Shown: positions 45,601 through 57,700 of the stretch, piece by piece
Position numbering within the stretch: position 1 is the first letter of the stretch
How the letters are laid out: every line of letters begins with the position of its first letter
NCBI RefSeq assembly: GCF_001039355.2
Contig: NW_019773970.1
Span: 317,965-381,964 of the forward strand
Length of the DNA: 64,000 nt
Source: Lingula anatina
Taxonomy: Eukaryota > Brachiopoda > Lingulata > Lingulida > Lingulidae
Direction: 5' to 3'
The notes under the pieces: generated by a model
Told to the model about the DNA's origin: nothing
What the model saw: the letters and a program-made list of their open reading frames with translations, nothing else
The model's database searches: none
Made by a program: the position numbers and the translations under genes

Positions 45601-48600
45601 CAGCCCACAGCTAGTCCTCTTTTTCCTGGGTTTGGGATAAAAAAGGTAATAAATATTTTTTTGTTCTCCGAACATAAGGCCTTAAACAAACCAAAATAAA
45701 TTAGTTCATTTAATTTTTCTTTTCTGTGAAAAATTGCTTTGCCTATCATTTATTAAAACAAGTTTTACTATGTTTGTGATCAAAAGAGTGATTTAGTTTA
45801 AATTATTTTTCAGGCTGGATATCTACTATCATTTTAGAAAAAAATCAGTGTTTGGTAACTTTTTATATTGTATAACATTACGTAATTTCAGATAAGCACT
45901 TTTGACTTGAAAACATCCCAGTATGTGGCAATACACAACAAAGCTATCCGCGATGTATCATTCAAGCCCCAGTCACGAGATAGCTTACTGCTGAGTTGTT
46001 CTGTGGACAAGACTGTAAAGATGACCAGTTTAATCAGCAACACTGTTGTACAGACGTAAGAAGGAAAAATTTTTTGAATTCTGAGTGTTATGCCTCAAAA
46101 GTCTGAATAATAAGAAAATAAAGATCAAGTGTTTCTGTTCTTTCTTTCTTAATTATTATATTTATTTACTATTATTTATTATTCATTATTTATTTTTGCA
46201 AAGATATATAGATATATACAGCCTGTTCTAGGTTGAAAGGTAGTTGATGGATACATGCAAGTAATAGAGTACATTGACAACATTACATTGTACATTGGCA
46301 GTATTGTTCATTGGCAATATTAATAACACTAAAATGTTGATAATTAAATACATAATAATTTTTTCTTTCACTGTAAGCAGGTGCTAGTGGCACATTTGGC
46401 CACTTTTTTTTATACGCTCACTTTTGTATTTTTCTATTCAGGTACACTTCTCCAGCACCATTCTGGAGCTGCGTATGGAGCCAGGATCCATATTATTTCT
46501 TTGCTGGCAAACAGAATGGCTCTGTGGTCATGTTTGATATTCGCAAAAGCACTGAACAGCTTGAAAATTTCAATTTAAATGGATCAAGGTCACCTGTGGT
46601 GTCATTGCAATATGTTCCCACGGATTCAAACTCCTCATTCAGGTTTGTTGTGAAATTCTAAATTTCATCATAATCCACAATGTAGAAAAACAGTTCTTTG
46701 CAAGGGAACTAGTGCTTGATGCTGGTTTCTCTAATGATGTCTTATATTTCATATAATATATAATGTGTCAATTGAAATAGAATACAATCGATAATAATGA
46801 CATCCTTAGCAAAAAGTTTGCGGCATTATTGCTGATAACTAAAGGTTTGTGGGAATGGGTTTGCAAGGAAAATTTTATTGCTGCTAATTTGCAGCAAATT
46901 CGCTGCAAATTTGCATCAGGCCTGATATTTTGCTAAGGGCAGTCCTAGATATGTGTAAATGAAAAGTAAAACAAGTAAGTTCTCTAATACATCATGAGTC
47001 TGTTTTGTATTAATTTTCTGTTAAGTTTATTTCCATACCTGGCATTGTCATGCTTTTATGATTTCAGCCTGGGTGGCCTGCTAGTAGGGCAACTTGATAA
47101 GACATTCTTTTATGAGAAGAGAGAGGGCACAGATTTCAAACTGCATGTGATGCCAGTAGAAGGTCAATCTTTTTGAGAAAAAAATAGTCTATTAGTGCAC
47201 AATATTAGTTGAAATAATTATATTTCTTGAATTTTTTTGCTGAAGATTGATATAACATTCAAGTGTTTTCATTATTTAGGTTTCTGAATTTATATGTTGT
47301 AAGGTAACTTTATTGCTCTGAGCATTTTCTAAAACATCTTTGACAAATGATTTTCAGGTAGTTTAACGTGTTTAACATTTGAGCCTTGTACTCGCCATGT
47401 TCTGGTCAGTCTCCGGCCCACTAGCAAACATCCTTCAGTGAGACACCAGGTAAGAGACACAATAAAACAGGTTTTTTTTTAGGCACATGTATTTACATGC
47501 TATGTACATTTTCAAAGAAGACATCTAGAATATGAGGGAAATAAAAAATCACACATATTTAATTATTATATATTTGTATTGTAAAACATGTTATGAAAAC
47601 ACTACCCATTAGTATAGCTTTACGGTAATGTTAAACTAAGTCATTTATATGTGAATAAAAATTAGAAATTGATTGAAAGTAGACACTTGACACTTCATGT
47701 TGTATTCGAGAATGTTCATTGAAAATGGTCCAGGATACATCAATATTGGTGGACTTCAATTATTTATCTTTTTTATATTGAGATCAGAAATGAAACTCTA
47801 CTTTCATCAAGAATTAATGTACATGGTAATGTAGTACTTGCCTCTTCACCTGCAGTGATGTATTGGCTGTGATCATATGCCTTCTTCCATTTACAATATA
47901 TTCTAAAATTTGAGATAATTTTAAAATAATGGCATTTTCCCCATCATATTTTTAGATGTACGAGCTGACCACAACCAATATAAGTCAGGACCCCAGCCAG
48001 ATAGACAATGTATGCAGTGGGAACCTGGTCCAGACCTTCCATGGAGGGAATACTATGAAGATGCTGGCCAGAGGGAGGTTGTTTCCACACCCTGGCAGAA
48101 AGGGGAAGCTACTGGCTTGTGTGGGCGATGAGGGGACAGTCTCTGTAAGTAGACCACTTAAGATGCGAGTTAATTAATAGGAAGTGCTTTCTCATTGTGG
48201 ACACTGCATGAGGCCGGGTTGAGCTGTGCTTTAATAATGTTTTAACGTCTCATTTGGTGGACTTTTAGGAGAAAAGTAGCATTGTTGATTTTGCATAGAA
48301 GGTTTCTGACATGGTAATTGTTAAAGTTTAAGCCCAGTTAAGGACAAAATTAGTTTTACTTAAAAGAAATGGATTTTTTACCTGGAGTTTGCTTATATGC
48401 TCTTAAAAGTTGTTGTACTGAAGTCTCAGTACCTATACATCAGTTTTTACTGTTTCGAATTTGTACTCTGGAAACCTACAGTAGGGTAATGTAAATTTAA
48501 TTACCTAATTTTGGTTAAATCATTTTCTTTTTTGCTTACAGGCTCAAGTGTGGGATGCAGGCACAGGTTTGGTCACCCAAAAACTCCCCTCTACTGGACC

Positions 48601-48691
48601 TGTTCTAGATGTATGCACTTTCATGGCAAATGGACAACAATATCTGGCTACTCTCACTGAAAAACTGATCAAAGTTCATAAGTGGAGCTAG
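42657..48691 (+). CDS. RFWD3: RING finger and WD repeat E3 ubiquitin ligase RFWD3, complete, 14 exons
   Basis: RFWD3 is the E3 ligase that ubiquitinates RPA and RAD51 at stalled forks and crosslinks (Fanconi pathway, FANCW). Coding exons: 42657-42764, 43178-43309, 43455-43658, 43936-44021, 44230-44332, 44635-44813, 44979-45081, 45544-45645, 45892-46055, 46442-46642, 47068-47162, 47358-47449, 47956-48144, 48542-48691. All phases join, giving 635 residues (human about 774; the N-terminal region is shorter). Residues 1-148 are acidic and low complexity. The RING is at about 149-200 with [25 protein letters not shown] and [11 protein letters not shown] coiled coil follows (about 212-270, [17 protein letters not shown]). 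Seven-blade WD40-type sequence fills about 300-635, including [12 protein letters not shown] and [17 protein letters not shown], ending IKVHKWS. No frame defects. Confidence 0.96.
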
Positions 48692-49286
48692 TAGAAAGTT
48701 TTTCGTGTTATATTCAGTTCCTATGTTTAACTTTCATGAGAACATGGAGTCTTTAAAAAAAAGAAATGATCCTTGCAAATTGTTGTCAGAGTTATGGGTT
48801 GTTCAACAGGCTTTGTAGAGAGCTGGTCATTAAATCATGCATTCTATCCAATACATCATGCCTTTCTCTACTGCATGTATATATGTTCGTAAAATATTAA
48901 TTCTTAATGGGTTTCATAAGTGTGAAAGAGAAATGTATGGGGATATATGATCTCTATTTTTATACTTGTGCATGTAATATAACCTATCAAATCAGTGTTG
49001 ATGAAGAATTCTACTTTAAACTTAATTAATAGTTTAAAAATGAACAGTTGCTTTAAGCACTTTGAAGGTGGTATAACATAAAAACAATGTTTGTGCAAAA
49101 AAAGAATTAGTTTTATTAGATTTGTAAATATTTATATTATAAGAAAAATGCAAAAACACTTGACTGAAAACTTATTTCATACACACATAAATTTATGAAA
49201 ACGTGCATATATTAAATGTATAACAGTAGTATGTAGGCATACTATTGTAACATTGCAGTCTATAGGCACATCACAGCATTTCAAAA

Positions 49287-49292
49287 AATAAA
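49287..49292 (+). terminator. Candidate polyadenylation signal of RFWD3
   Basis: AATAAA about 600 bases after the stop codon; no earlier consensus copy was seen in the 3' flank. Confidence 0.4.
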
Positions 49293-49474
49293 TATGTTAA
49301 CAAGTCCATAATTAAACATTGCAAAACATAAACACATTGCTTACATGGATACAGGAAAGAGGCATGAAACAGCAAGGATAGTTACTGGACTGACAGTATA
49401 CAGACTTTACAGTGTTATCTATGCATAGCACAAAAAAGCATGTAGTTTTTTAAATTAGCATGAACATTTACACA

Positions 49475-49493
49475 GGTTACACCAAGGAGTTAC

Positions 49494-49532
<39 letters not shown>

Positions 49533-49549
49533 AACTCCTTGGTTACACC
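49475..49549. repeat. (CA)n hairpin with 10-bp inverted ends and 9-bp direct repeats
   Basis: AAGGAGTTAC at 49484-49493 is inverted as GTAACTCCTT at 49531-49540, enclosing a CA microsatellite. GGTTACACC is duplicated directly outside, at 49475-49483 and 49541-49549. The structure is that of a 57-bp fold-back insertion carrying a microsatellite. Confidence 0.9.
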
Positions 49550-49798
49550 AATATGACTCCACACTATAAACTGGGATATGATCTGTACATTTCAAGAGTA
49601 ATGGAGAAAACTATGTTAAGCAGTATTATTAAATAAATGTTTCTGATTTCAAAAAGGATGAAAAGGGATCACATTTGTTTCATTTCAAATAAGCCTTGTC
49701 TTCATTATATATGGTCTTGTGCCACATGGATCAGATCAGATTTGTTCTTTGGGGTTTTGATTCTTGTAAAAACTATATTTGACATTGCTGTTGCATAT

Positions 49799-49964
49799 TC
49801 AGACACTGAAGACCTCAGTATATTTAATTTGCCACTGATATAGAAATTCTGCACCTTCTTCCTCACAGTCACAGAACCGTATTGTCAACTTTTTGTCCTC
49901 AGCTTGCACAGCCTTTTGGTCATACATTTCAATATATATGCTAAATGGCGCCACGATGGATTTA
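49799..49964 (-). CDS. Orphan terminal exon, unrecognised
   Basis: The acceptor AATTTTTCAG is followed by one long open frame: KSIVAPFSIYIEMYDQKAVQ, then AEDKKLTIRFCDCEEEGAEF and LYQWQIKYTEVFSV, then TGA. It enters with two carried bases (phase 2). The composition and alternating hydrophobic pattern look like a real beta-rich domain. It does not fit the phase of gene A's last exon (phase 1), so it may belong to another transcript. No family recognised. Confidence 0.35.
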
Positions 49965-50162
49965 CTGAAAAATTAATACAAAAAGCAGTGGTAGTCGTAA
50001 TATGAAAAATGTTCCACTTCAGTATATTTGAATGAAAAGAAAACAACTTTCCGACGGTCGGTGGCACATTTTCCATTCAATGTGTAAAGGCCTGTTATGT
50101 GCCCATTACATTCCCAATCTGCTCACGAAGACTCGCTATTGTTGACGAAGCAAATCCTTACC

Positions 50163-52595
50163 TCATACACAGCCCGGCGTGAACCCCGTGGTGGAATTTT
50201 CTCCAGGAGAACAGGGAACCTCGGTACCTGAGATAGAAAACTTCAGCTTAATTAAACGTATCTAAAGTATTTTAGCCTTTTTAATCTATATTTGTACCAC
50301 CTAATTGTACTGCATTGAATAACGATTTCAAATCTCTTTTAAAATAGCTTTGCTACTTTGAACAATTTAAGAAACAATTACTCAATATCAAGTTTATAAC
50401 AAAAATCTAGCTGAAAACGTGTAGATCTCTATACCTTAAAGGCGATAAAACTGCACAGTTCTTTTGACTCACCAACACAATAAGCTTGCGAGCACCCATC
50501 CGTGCCTACCAAGTAATACACGTTAAATTTGTCAATGCAGTTCTTCACTTTTATGTCGTAACTTCTGTCACAGCATTGGTCTTTACTTGAGAATAAATTA
50601 TAAACACAAGCTTTGGCATTTATTTCTTGGCTTCTGGTCGGAAGGGTACCTATAAAAATAGCAATTGGCTTTCTCATTTCATATGTCAGAGGATGTGTTT
50701 CTATGGCAATTAACGGATATTGTAAGTTGCTAAAAATTGCCAAAGTGGCAACCCAGCTAAATTTATCTGGAATCCAATAAAACCCTGAATCAAAGAAAAA
50801 ACATTAAACAAATTTTATACGTTCTGAAATTTTTGCTTGGAAGAAAATTTTGCAGCAGATAGCACGCTCATTATGTAAAGTGTCGATGCAGTATTAATTT
50901 GTTCTTCATTGTGCTCTTGAAATGTTTTATTCGTTTATGAATGGTGAATACAGTATTTTGATAATTCAAATATTAAGACTGGCAATTGGTCTTAAAGTAT
51001 AGGTATCCTATTCCGGATTTTTCCACCAAATCGTCCCCGCATTTTTATACCATTTTATTACCTCCGCCAAGGAGGTTATGTTTTCACCCCTGTTTGTTTG
51101 TTTGTTTGTTTGTTTGTTTGTCATCAACATAACTCAAAAAGTTATGGATGAATTTCGATGGAATTTTCAGGGTAGGTCAGAAGTGGGTTAACTTAGAAGT
51201 GATTAGTTTTTGGTGGTGATCCGGATCAATAATCAATCAATAATCAAAATAAAAAACTAAGATATGAACCGATTTTGATGAAATTTTCAGGAACTATCAG
51301 AAATGGGCCAAGGAAACGATGATTAGTTTTTGGTGGTGATCCGGATCAGTAATCAATATATAATCAATAATCAAAAAATTAAATCATTATAGAATGAAAA
51401 TTGAGGGGTGAAACGGCATTGGGTGGAGACTTTGCTGCCTTGGCAGAGGTCTGCACTCTCGGAGTGTTTTTCTAGTTAAAAAAAATCGATTATTAATGTT
51501 TCTCGTAATATTAATATCTTTATGTCTTCTTGTACATTTCAGAAAGAAACGTCAACATCAGATACTTTTATTTGACGAGTTTTATCGTCTTTTAAGGTAG
51601 ATCGGTCGCTACATGTTCTAACGTTCGAATTAAAAAAATGTTTTTAAAAATAGGCATCCAAGTTCGTTACAAATTTGCAAAAATTTGCACCGACCAAATA
51701 GGAGAACTAGGTCCAAGTACGTTACACCCTTCGTATCGCGCTAGTCCTCATTCAAATCAATGGGGAAATGAGTGATCTGTCACTAAATCGTTATTTGTTA
51801 TATTGTTCCAATTTTCAATTTTTTTTTTTAATTTTGGTGTTAATAGGAAAATATAAGCTTTGCACGATATTTAGACATAAAATTTTACATTTTTAAACGC
51901 GGATATTGTACTGTGAGAAGAAAAAAAGAGAAAAAGTAATGAATAAATGAAATGAAATGACTAAGGAGATGACCCAAATTTACCATTCATCCAAATTGGC
52001 CATGTGGTTCCACAGTGGTTTGGCAGCACACAAGAAGTAGACATGTCGTTGCCAGCCGGACTGTCAAATCTATACCAGCCGTCATCTATGTACCGATCAC
52101 AAATTGCAGCCTCACCACTTGCCTTGGTGTAGTTGACACTTCTCCTCCATTCGTCTTTTCGCAAGACGTGGTTGCTTGAATTACAGGGGTCATCTGAAAT
52201 ATGAATTTGGCCATTTCTATATTATTCTTTAATTTATTCAAAGCGCGCAATGTTAGGCTGCTTTAAAACCTTGAATACTTCTTCTTCCAAAGTATGTATA
52301 TTCGGATATAAGCCGATTGCTAAGACCAAATACAGGCAAGGAAGTAAGTCGTTAGAACTTATAACTGTGAGAAATGAATAATAAGCAGATGGAGAACACT
52401 CTGGCCTGTGCTCTGTTTGTTTCAAATATATTACCTGGACCAAATTCTGGCGTTAAACTATCGGTTGATATTTCTCCAGAAGTAGAGGGAACATCAGTGG
52501 CTAAAATAAGAAAAATTATAAATAAGAAATATTTACAATATAGAAATAGGCTTTGAAATTGGCGCATATGTACTATATACCTGTATTGTTGAGGT

Positions 52596-52630
<35 letters not shown>

Positions 52631-53539
52631 TGTGTGTCGTATGCATTATTATCTTTTCAAGAAAATATCCTCAACTGAATAAGCAAACAAGGCCGCCCAG
52701 AGTATGTAACCCCCCTTTAGAAATGCACTATCGAGATCAGTGTTACCTTTAAAACCTACAAACCTAAATTATATTAGACTAGGTTCTTTACCTATATATG
52801 TTCAGTTTATGACTTATTCCAAGGTATAAATATAACTAAAAGGGAAAATGGAAAGCAAAACATACATGCCCTAACATCAGCACTGCCACGCAGGACCTAA
52901 AAGAAAACGTGAAAACGAGCAGATCATTCATATTGTACTTATTTATTTCTTATTGTTCAATCTTTTTTAATTTAACGTAGAATATCGGTATGGTAAGTAT
53001 ATCCATCTCGATCTTTAATGCTAATATTTTTATCTTTGAAAATCTTAAAAGGCATTGCATGCAAACACTGAAATGTGTGAAAAAGACAATATCTTTAACT
53101 ACACGTGAAACAGATCAATATATAAACAGAATTTTTAAGGAATCTTTTGAGCTGATTAATTCATTATCCTTTGATTTTCTTATCTTCCAGATGACTATGT
53201 ACATACCTTTGTATAGTGCTGGCTGGCAGCATCATCAACCAGCAACCTCCTGTCGTAGGTGACGTCTTCAGCAGAATTCAGTTCACACACAGTATTGTCA
53301 GATCTTACGTTGAAAGACACACACAGATCATTTCTCAGGCATTCCGCTGCACATTCTATTTTACTAATTCCGCCTGGCTGTAGCTTAGCTTTCAGTACGT
53401 GGTCTGGTAAATATTTTCCTGGTATGACGTGAAAAAGATTTGATTTTATAACAACGCATTTCGCCACTGTATAACACCAAGCGAATATAGTAATAAAAAT
53501 GAGAAAGTATGTTAAACGTCTTGTGCGTGTTTTTGACAT
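50163..53539 (-). CDS. Gene A: secreted PAN-D10C protein, prematurely ended
   Basis: Six exons join in phase: 53207-53539, 52866-52896, 52435-52500, 51984-52193, 50473-50649 and 50163-50227, giving 293 residues. A signal peptide (YFLIFITIFAWCYTVA) precedes a PAN/apple-type domain (about residues 28-111; IECAAECLRNDLCVSF and VCELNS). A linker follows, then a ten-cysteine uromodulin/GP2-type module (about 144-273). Its first half contains EWRRSVNYTK, CDRYIDDGWYRFDSPAG and CVLPNHCGTTWPIWMNG; its second half contains ACVYNLF, the CC pair, VKNC, DGCSQAYC. The final short exon (TEVPCSPGENSTTGFTPGC) ends in V-stop two bases before a good donor, whereas its counterparts in genes B and C lead to a stalk and membrane segment. 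It therefore looks secreted. D8C/D10C proteins in vertebrates are pathogen decoys or matrix glycoproteins; the role here is inferred. Confidence 0.75.
51058..51476. mobile_element. Dispersed repeat (GAGGTTATG family), copy 2
   Basis: It starts CCTCCGCCAAGGAGGTTATG, carries a (GTTT)n tract, two TTTTGGTGGTGATCCGGATC phrases and ends GGCAGAGGTCTGCACTCT with a TTTTCTAG tail. It has the same orientation and order as the copy at 33985-34660. It is non-coding and lies in the intron between the two D10C half-exons of gene A. Its class is not certain; it may be a non-autonomous DNA element or a SINE-like repeat. Confidence 0.65.
52596..52637. repeat. (GT)n microsatellite
   Basis: GT repeat in a gene A intron. 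Confidence 0.95.
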
Positions 53540-54769
53540 GATGGTACAAGTAAGACTGTATTTTTAAAAAATGGGAAACCTTTGAAAAGGACTCCGATAA
53601 ATGCCTCGTGATTTTGACATTGAAGTCAATTTTCCTAATATTTATTTTTCTATGACTACATCATTTATCACGGATTCTAATGTAAGTGACTCTGTGAGCT
53701 AACAGCCTTCCAAATCAATATCCTAGACTATTTAATACCTATTTTTTGGAGAAAATGTATACCTACGACTAATTAAATGGTGTTATTGTCTACAGCGATA
53801 TTGTTTGTTGCTTATTGTTATATTCAGATAATCCATTCTTCCAATGAGCTGTCTCCATTCACATTGCTTGAAGATAACAATTAATCTGTATGAATGGCCA
53901 TTTTCGGTAGCAAGCTTTTACAATATAAGCAAGCTTTTACAATATAATCCCCAATGGCAAATTAAATATTTATTAAGTGCTTACTGCTAGTGCTTTTATT
54001 TCGCTATGTGGTAATTCTCTGATTGCTGTTTCGCTGATTATTTACACCAGACAAGGAAGTAGTTCAACTCTCCTGTGGGCAAATGCTACATGTATTTCCT
54101 ATAGTTAAGATGACCTTGTTGCAAGCAACAAAGATACGTGAAAAACTTTTAGCAGATGGAAATACTTTTTAACACCAAAATTGAAGCTGGTGGGCTGGGA
54201 TTATCGCCCATAAGGTTTATGTTTTTATGTTTTTATGTTAAAACGGAGAATTGTGGTTAATATAGGCAAGGATATTTATAAGCTTTTTTATAAGTCTTTA
54301 TTTTGTGCATGTAAATATCAATTTGATAAATGACAGGAATAAACCAATAGTTAAGTGTTTACATTGTACTATGAATATATCTTTAAAAAACAGCAAACCA
54401 TGGCTGTAAATTAAGCAGGTACTGGGTACTATTTACAAAAAAAATAAAATCAAATAAAACAAAACATATGGAGAATCCCGTATATAATAGTAGTTAAGAA
54501 CAACTTACTCTTGCTTAAAAATGATTTGACACATTAAGAGATCTGCAGGGTACTGGGAATTAAACAGAGATATAAAATTAGCAGTATGAAATATTGTGAA
54601 TTGCCAGACAGCCGAGTCAATTTGGGCAACTCCCATTTCTTATAATCGTAATATATGGAGTTTCATGATAACTTGCATGTCAACCATGTATCAAACTTTT
54701 GGTCAGTAAAAAACCAGTGAATAGCACTTTCCAACTCCAACAACATTAGCTTTGTTTTTATTTGCATTC
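53540..54769. other. Intergenic interval between genes A and B
   Basis: It holds the gene A upstream region and the gene B 3' flank. No exon or consensus promoter was recognised. Confidence 0.4.
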
Positions 54770-57700
54770 TTAGCACTTCTCAGAGCAACTTAGTTTAGTG
54801 TAGATATTTTCGTTAGGATCTTCTTTCTCGTAAGGTTCGTATATTTGGTTTTTTTTCTCAAGATGTCCATCATTGGCGTACTGGATATTGCAGGCCTGTA
54901 CTCCCCCGTTGTATGCTACGTTTATAACATAATCATTCTCAGGGGAAATGGTCTCCGTCTGACGTCCGATTACAAAGCTGTCCGTTGTTTCTGCTTCCAT
55001 ACATATCGGTCTCACGCGTCTGAAATATGATAAGTGTGGCCTAATAATCTTTGGGTTATGTCAAATAAGAGGAAAGATTAAGATTTAAAAGCCAGAATAT
55101 TATTTTTAATATTAGAACCTGGCTCTCGAAAGAAGAAGAGTTTTGGCTACATTAATTCACACTAAAACTAAATTCTTAGTGAAAAGATTTTATATTTCTG
55201 ATTTCTGGTGTGTATTTACTTTTCTTTCCTGCACATCATTACAAGGATCACAATGGTGGCAATCACAATCAGAGGGCAGACGACCACTGGTACAACAATA
55301 TTCACAATTCTCTCAGAACTGTGTGGATCCAATGGATCTGGCGACAAAGTGGTAGTAGACGGGGTCTCGATTTGTTTTTTGTCATGTTTTGCTTTCTGTG
55401 ATACAGGTGCTGTTGTGGTTGTTGTTGTTAATGATGATGATGATGGCATTGTCGACGTGTTTACATGCTGGGTCACAATGGTAGTTTGAGGTGGAGCTGT
55501 ATGTGTTGGAGGTGGCCCCGCGGAAGAACTGACTCCAGTGGTGCTGGTTGGCAGTTTGGGAGTTGCAGTTCTCATAGTTGTTGGCTCTGGTTCTGAAAGC
55601 AGGATAGAATTTTTTATTATTTTTGAGTGGATATCATAGACTTGGAATAAATAATATTAAAATAAAAGAGAAAGTTTATATGAAACCATAATGCTATTTT
55701 TATGAATTCGATTATCGATTGAAAACGTCGATGTGTTGATGCAAAACAGAGTGCATACGTCAGTTTGAGCCAATCTTTGAATAAGAATATTGAAAAAGGA
55801 CCCATTCTACTGTAATTTGCCTGGAAGAAACTTCCCCTTTCACTTTATCTGGAAAGGTTGCACTGTTATCTTACTATACTTTCGAAAGGAAAACCATTCG
55901 CAGGAAAAACGTTTTTTCCCCACTGGAAAATTCTTAATACAAGGCACTGAACAAAAGAATATTTTGCTACATCTTATGATTAGAATATTGCAAATGACCT
56001 ATGAATGTAACGCAGATGTAAATAGGTATTCCATACACTTTTGTAAACATTTTATTCTTCGTTTACTGATAGATCAAGGAAGAAGATTGACTTAGCATAA
56101 CTACCTAAAAATCCATTAAGCTACTTATATCGACTGTTTTTTTTTTCTGGGCATTTTTTTTTCTGGCTTTCAAATCGAGTTCGCTGTAATTCTTAAAAAG
56201 GCCTGAATAATGTCAGCATTATTTATGCCGAGTATGGAAACCAATCAGAGCGAGGTAACCAGTAGATTGTTGATTTACGTACGGGTGGGTGAAGAAACTG
56301 CACTGGAAATTGTAAAGCTAGGACAATATGGAGAAAATGAAATTTTCAATTATTTACAACTTATCAACTTTCTTCACCTCGTGCAGACCGCTTTCCGGGT
56401 GTTTCTCTTTCTTTGTTAGTGACACTTTTTTGGACACTGGGGGGCATAACCATAGGTTTGTAAATATTTAGCTAGTAAACTCCGGTTTTATTCGTTATTG
56501 AGAACCACCCTTGTGGATTAGTAAAATTCTCGTCAGGACCATTCCGCGTGGGTACCCCCAACACCCTTCCCATCCTGGCTTTCTATTGTTGATACACTTC
56601 TCACCTGGACCACACCCCGGAGTGAAACCATTGTTAGAATATTCTCCTAGAGGACAGTTTACCTCGGTACCTGGAGTAAAAAATGTAGCACTGTTTACAC
56701 AATTTTATACGTTTGACCATTTCCCGCTTTTCTTTTGTAAATCAAAATCGTTTTGTTTCAATAATCAGACTAATTTTTGTGTTACCAATATTTGGCAATT
56801 TAAAAGCAACTCCATTTTATAACCTCAAGCAATGAAAATTGCTAAAATATTTCTGCTTCATTTTTTTTAGTTCAAAAGTAATCAATCTTCTTGTTAATAT
56901 TTATACTCATTCTGTTATAAAACTCACCAACGCAATAAGCTTGCGAGCACCCATCCGTGGCTACCAAGTAATACACGTTGAATTCGTCATTGCAGTTCTT
57001 CACTTTTATGTTGTAAGTTTTGTAACAGCACGGGTCTTCGATTGTAAACAAATTATAAACACAAGCTATGGCGTCTATTTCTTGGTTTTTGGTCGGAAGG
57101 CTTCCTACAGAACAAAGATTATATTTTAAGACACATAAAGAGGTGGGGCACTAGGCCCCTGTCTGTTTTAGAATTTCATAATTATAGTATTTATTGCGTA
57201 AAATTATTCAGTGATAAAAGAAATTTCTTTCAAAGACCAATTTAACTGAATGCAAGAGCTAACACAAAATAGAGAGAACCAAAGAAGAAAGAAGATAAAA
57301 GCTAAATTTATCATACCATTCATCCAAATTGGCCATGTGGTTCCACAGTGGTTTGGCAACACACAATACGTCGGAATGTCGTTGCCAGCCGGACTGTCAA
57401 ATCTATACCAGCCTTCATCCATGTACCGATCACAAATTGCAGCCTCTCCACTTTCCTTGGTGTAATTGACACTTCTCCTCCATTCGCCTTTTCGCAACAC
57501 GTGATTGCTGGGATCACAGGGGTCAACTGTAGAAAATTATTCATATGTAACAGCGCCTTTAATTCATCAAAAAGAAAAAAAGGCCACACAACACTAGCTT
57601 AGATAAGTTTGTTGATTCTTGCATAACCGTTGCTTAAAATCCTACACTGTGACCAATTTACACATTTAATAAGAAAAAGAACAAGTTTCGAAATATCGAT

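Noticed and set aside
55208-55489. Plus-strand open frames over the gene B stalk exon
   Set aside because: They are antisense shadows of the Ser/Thr-rich minus-strand exon, which has the signal, splice sites and phase.
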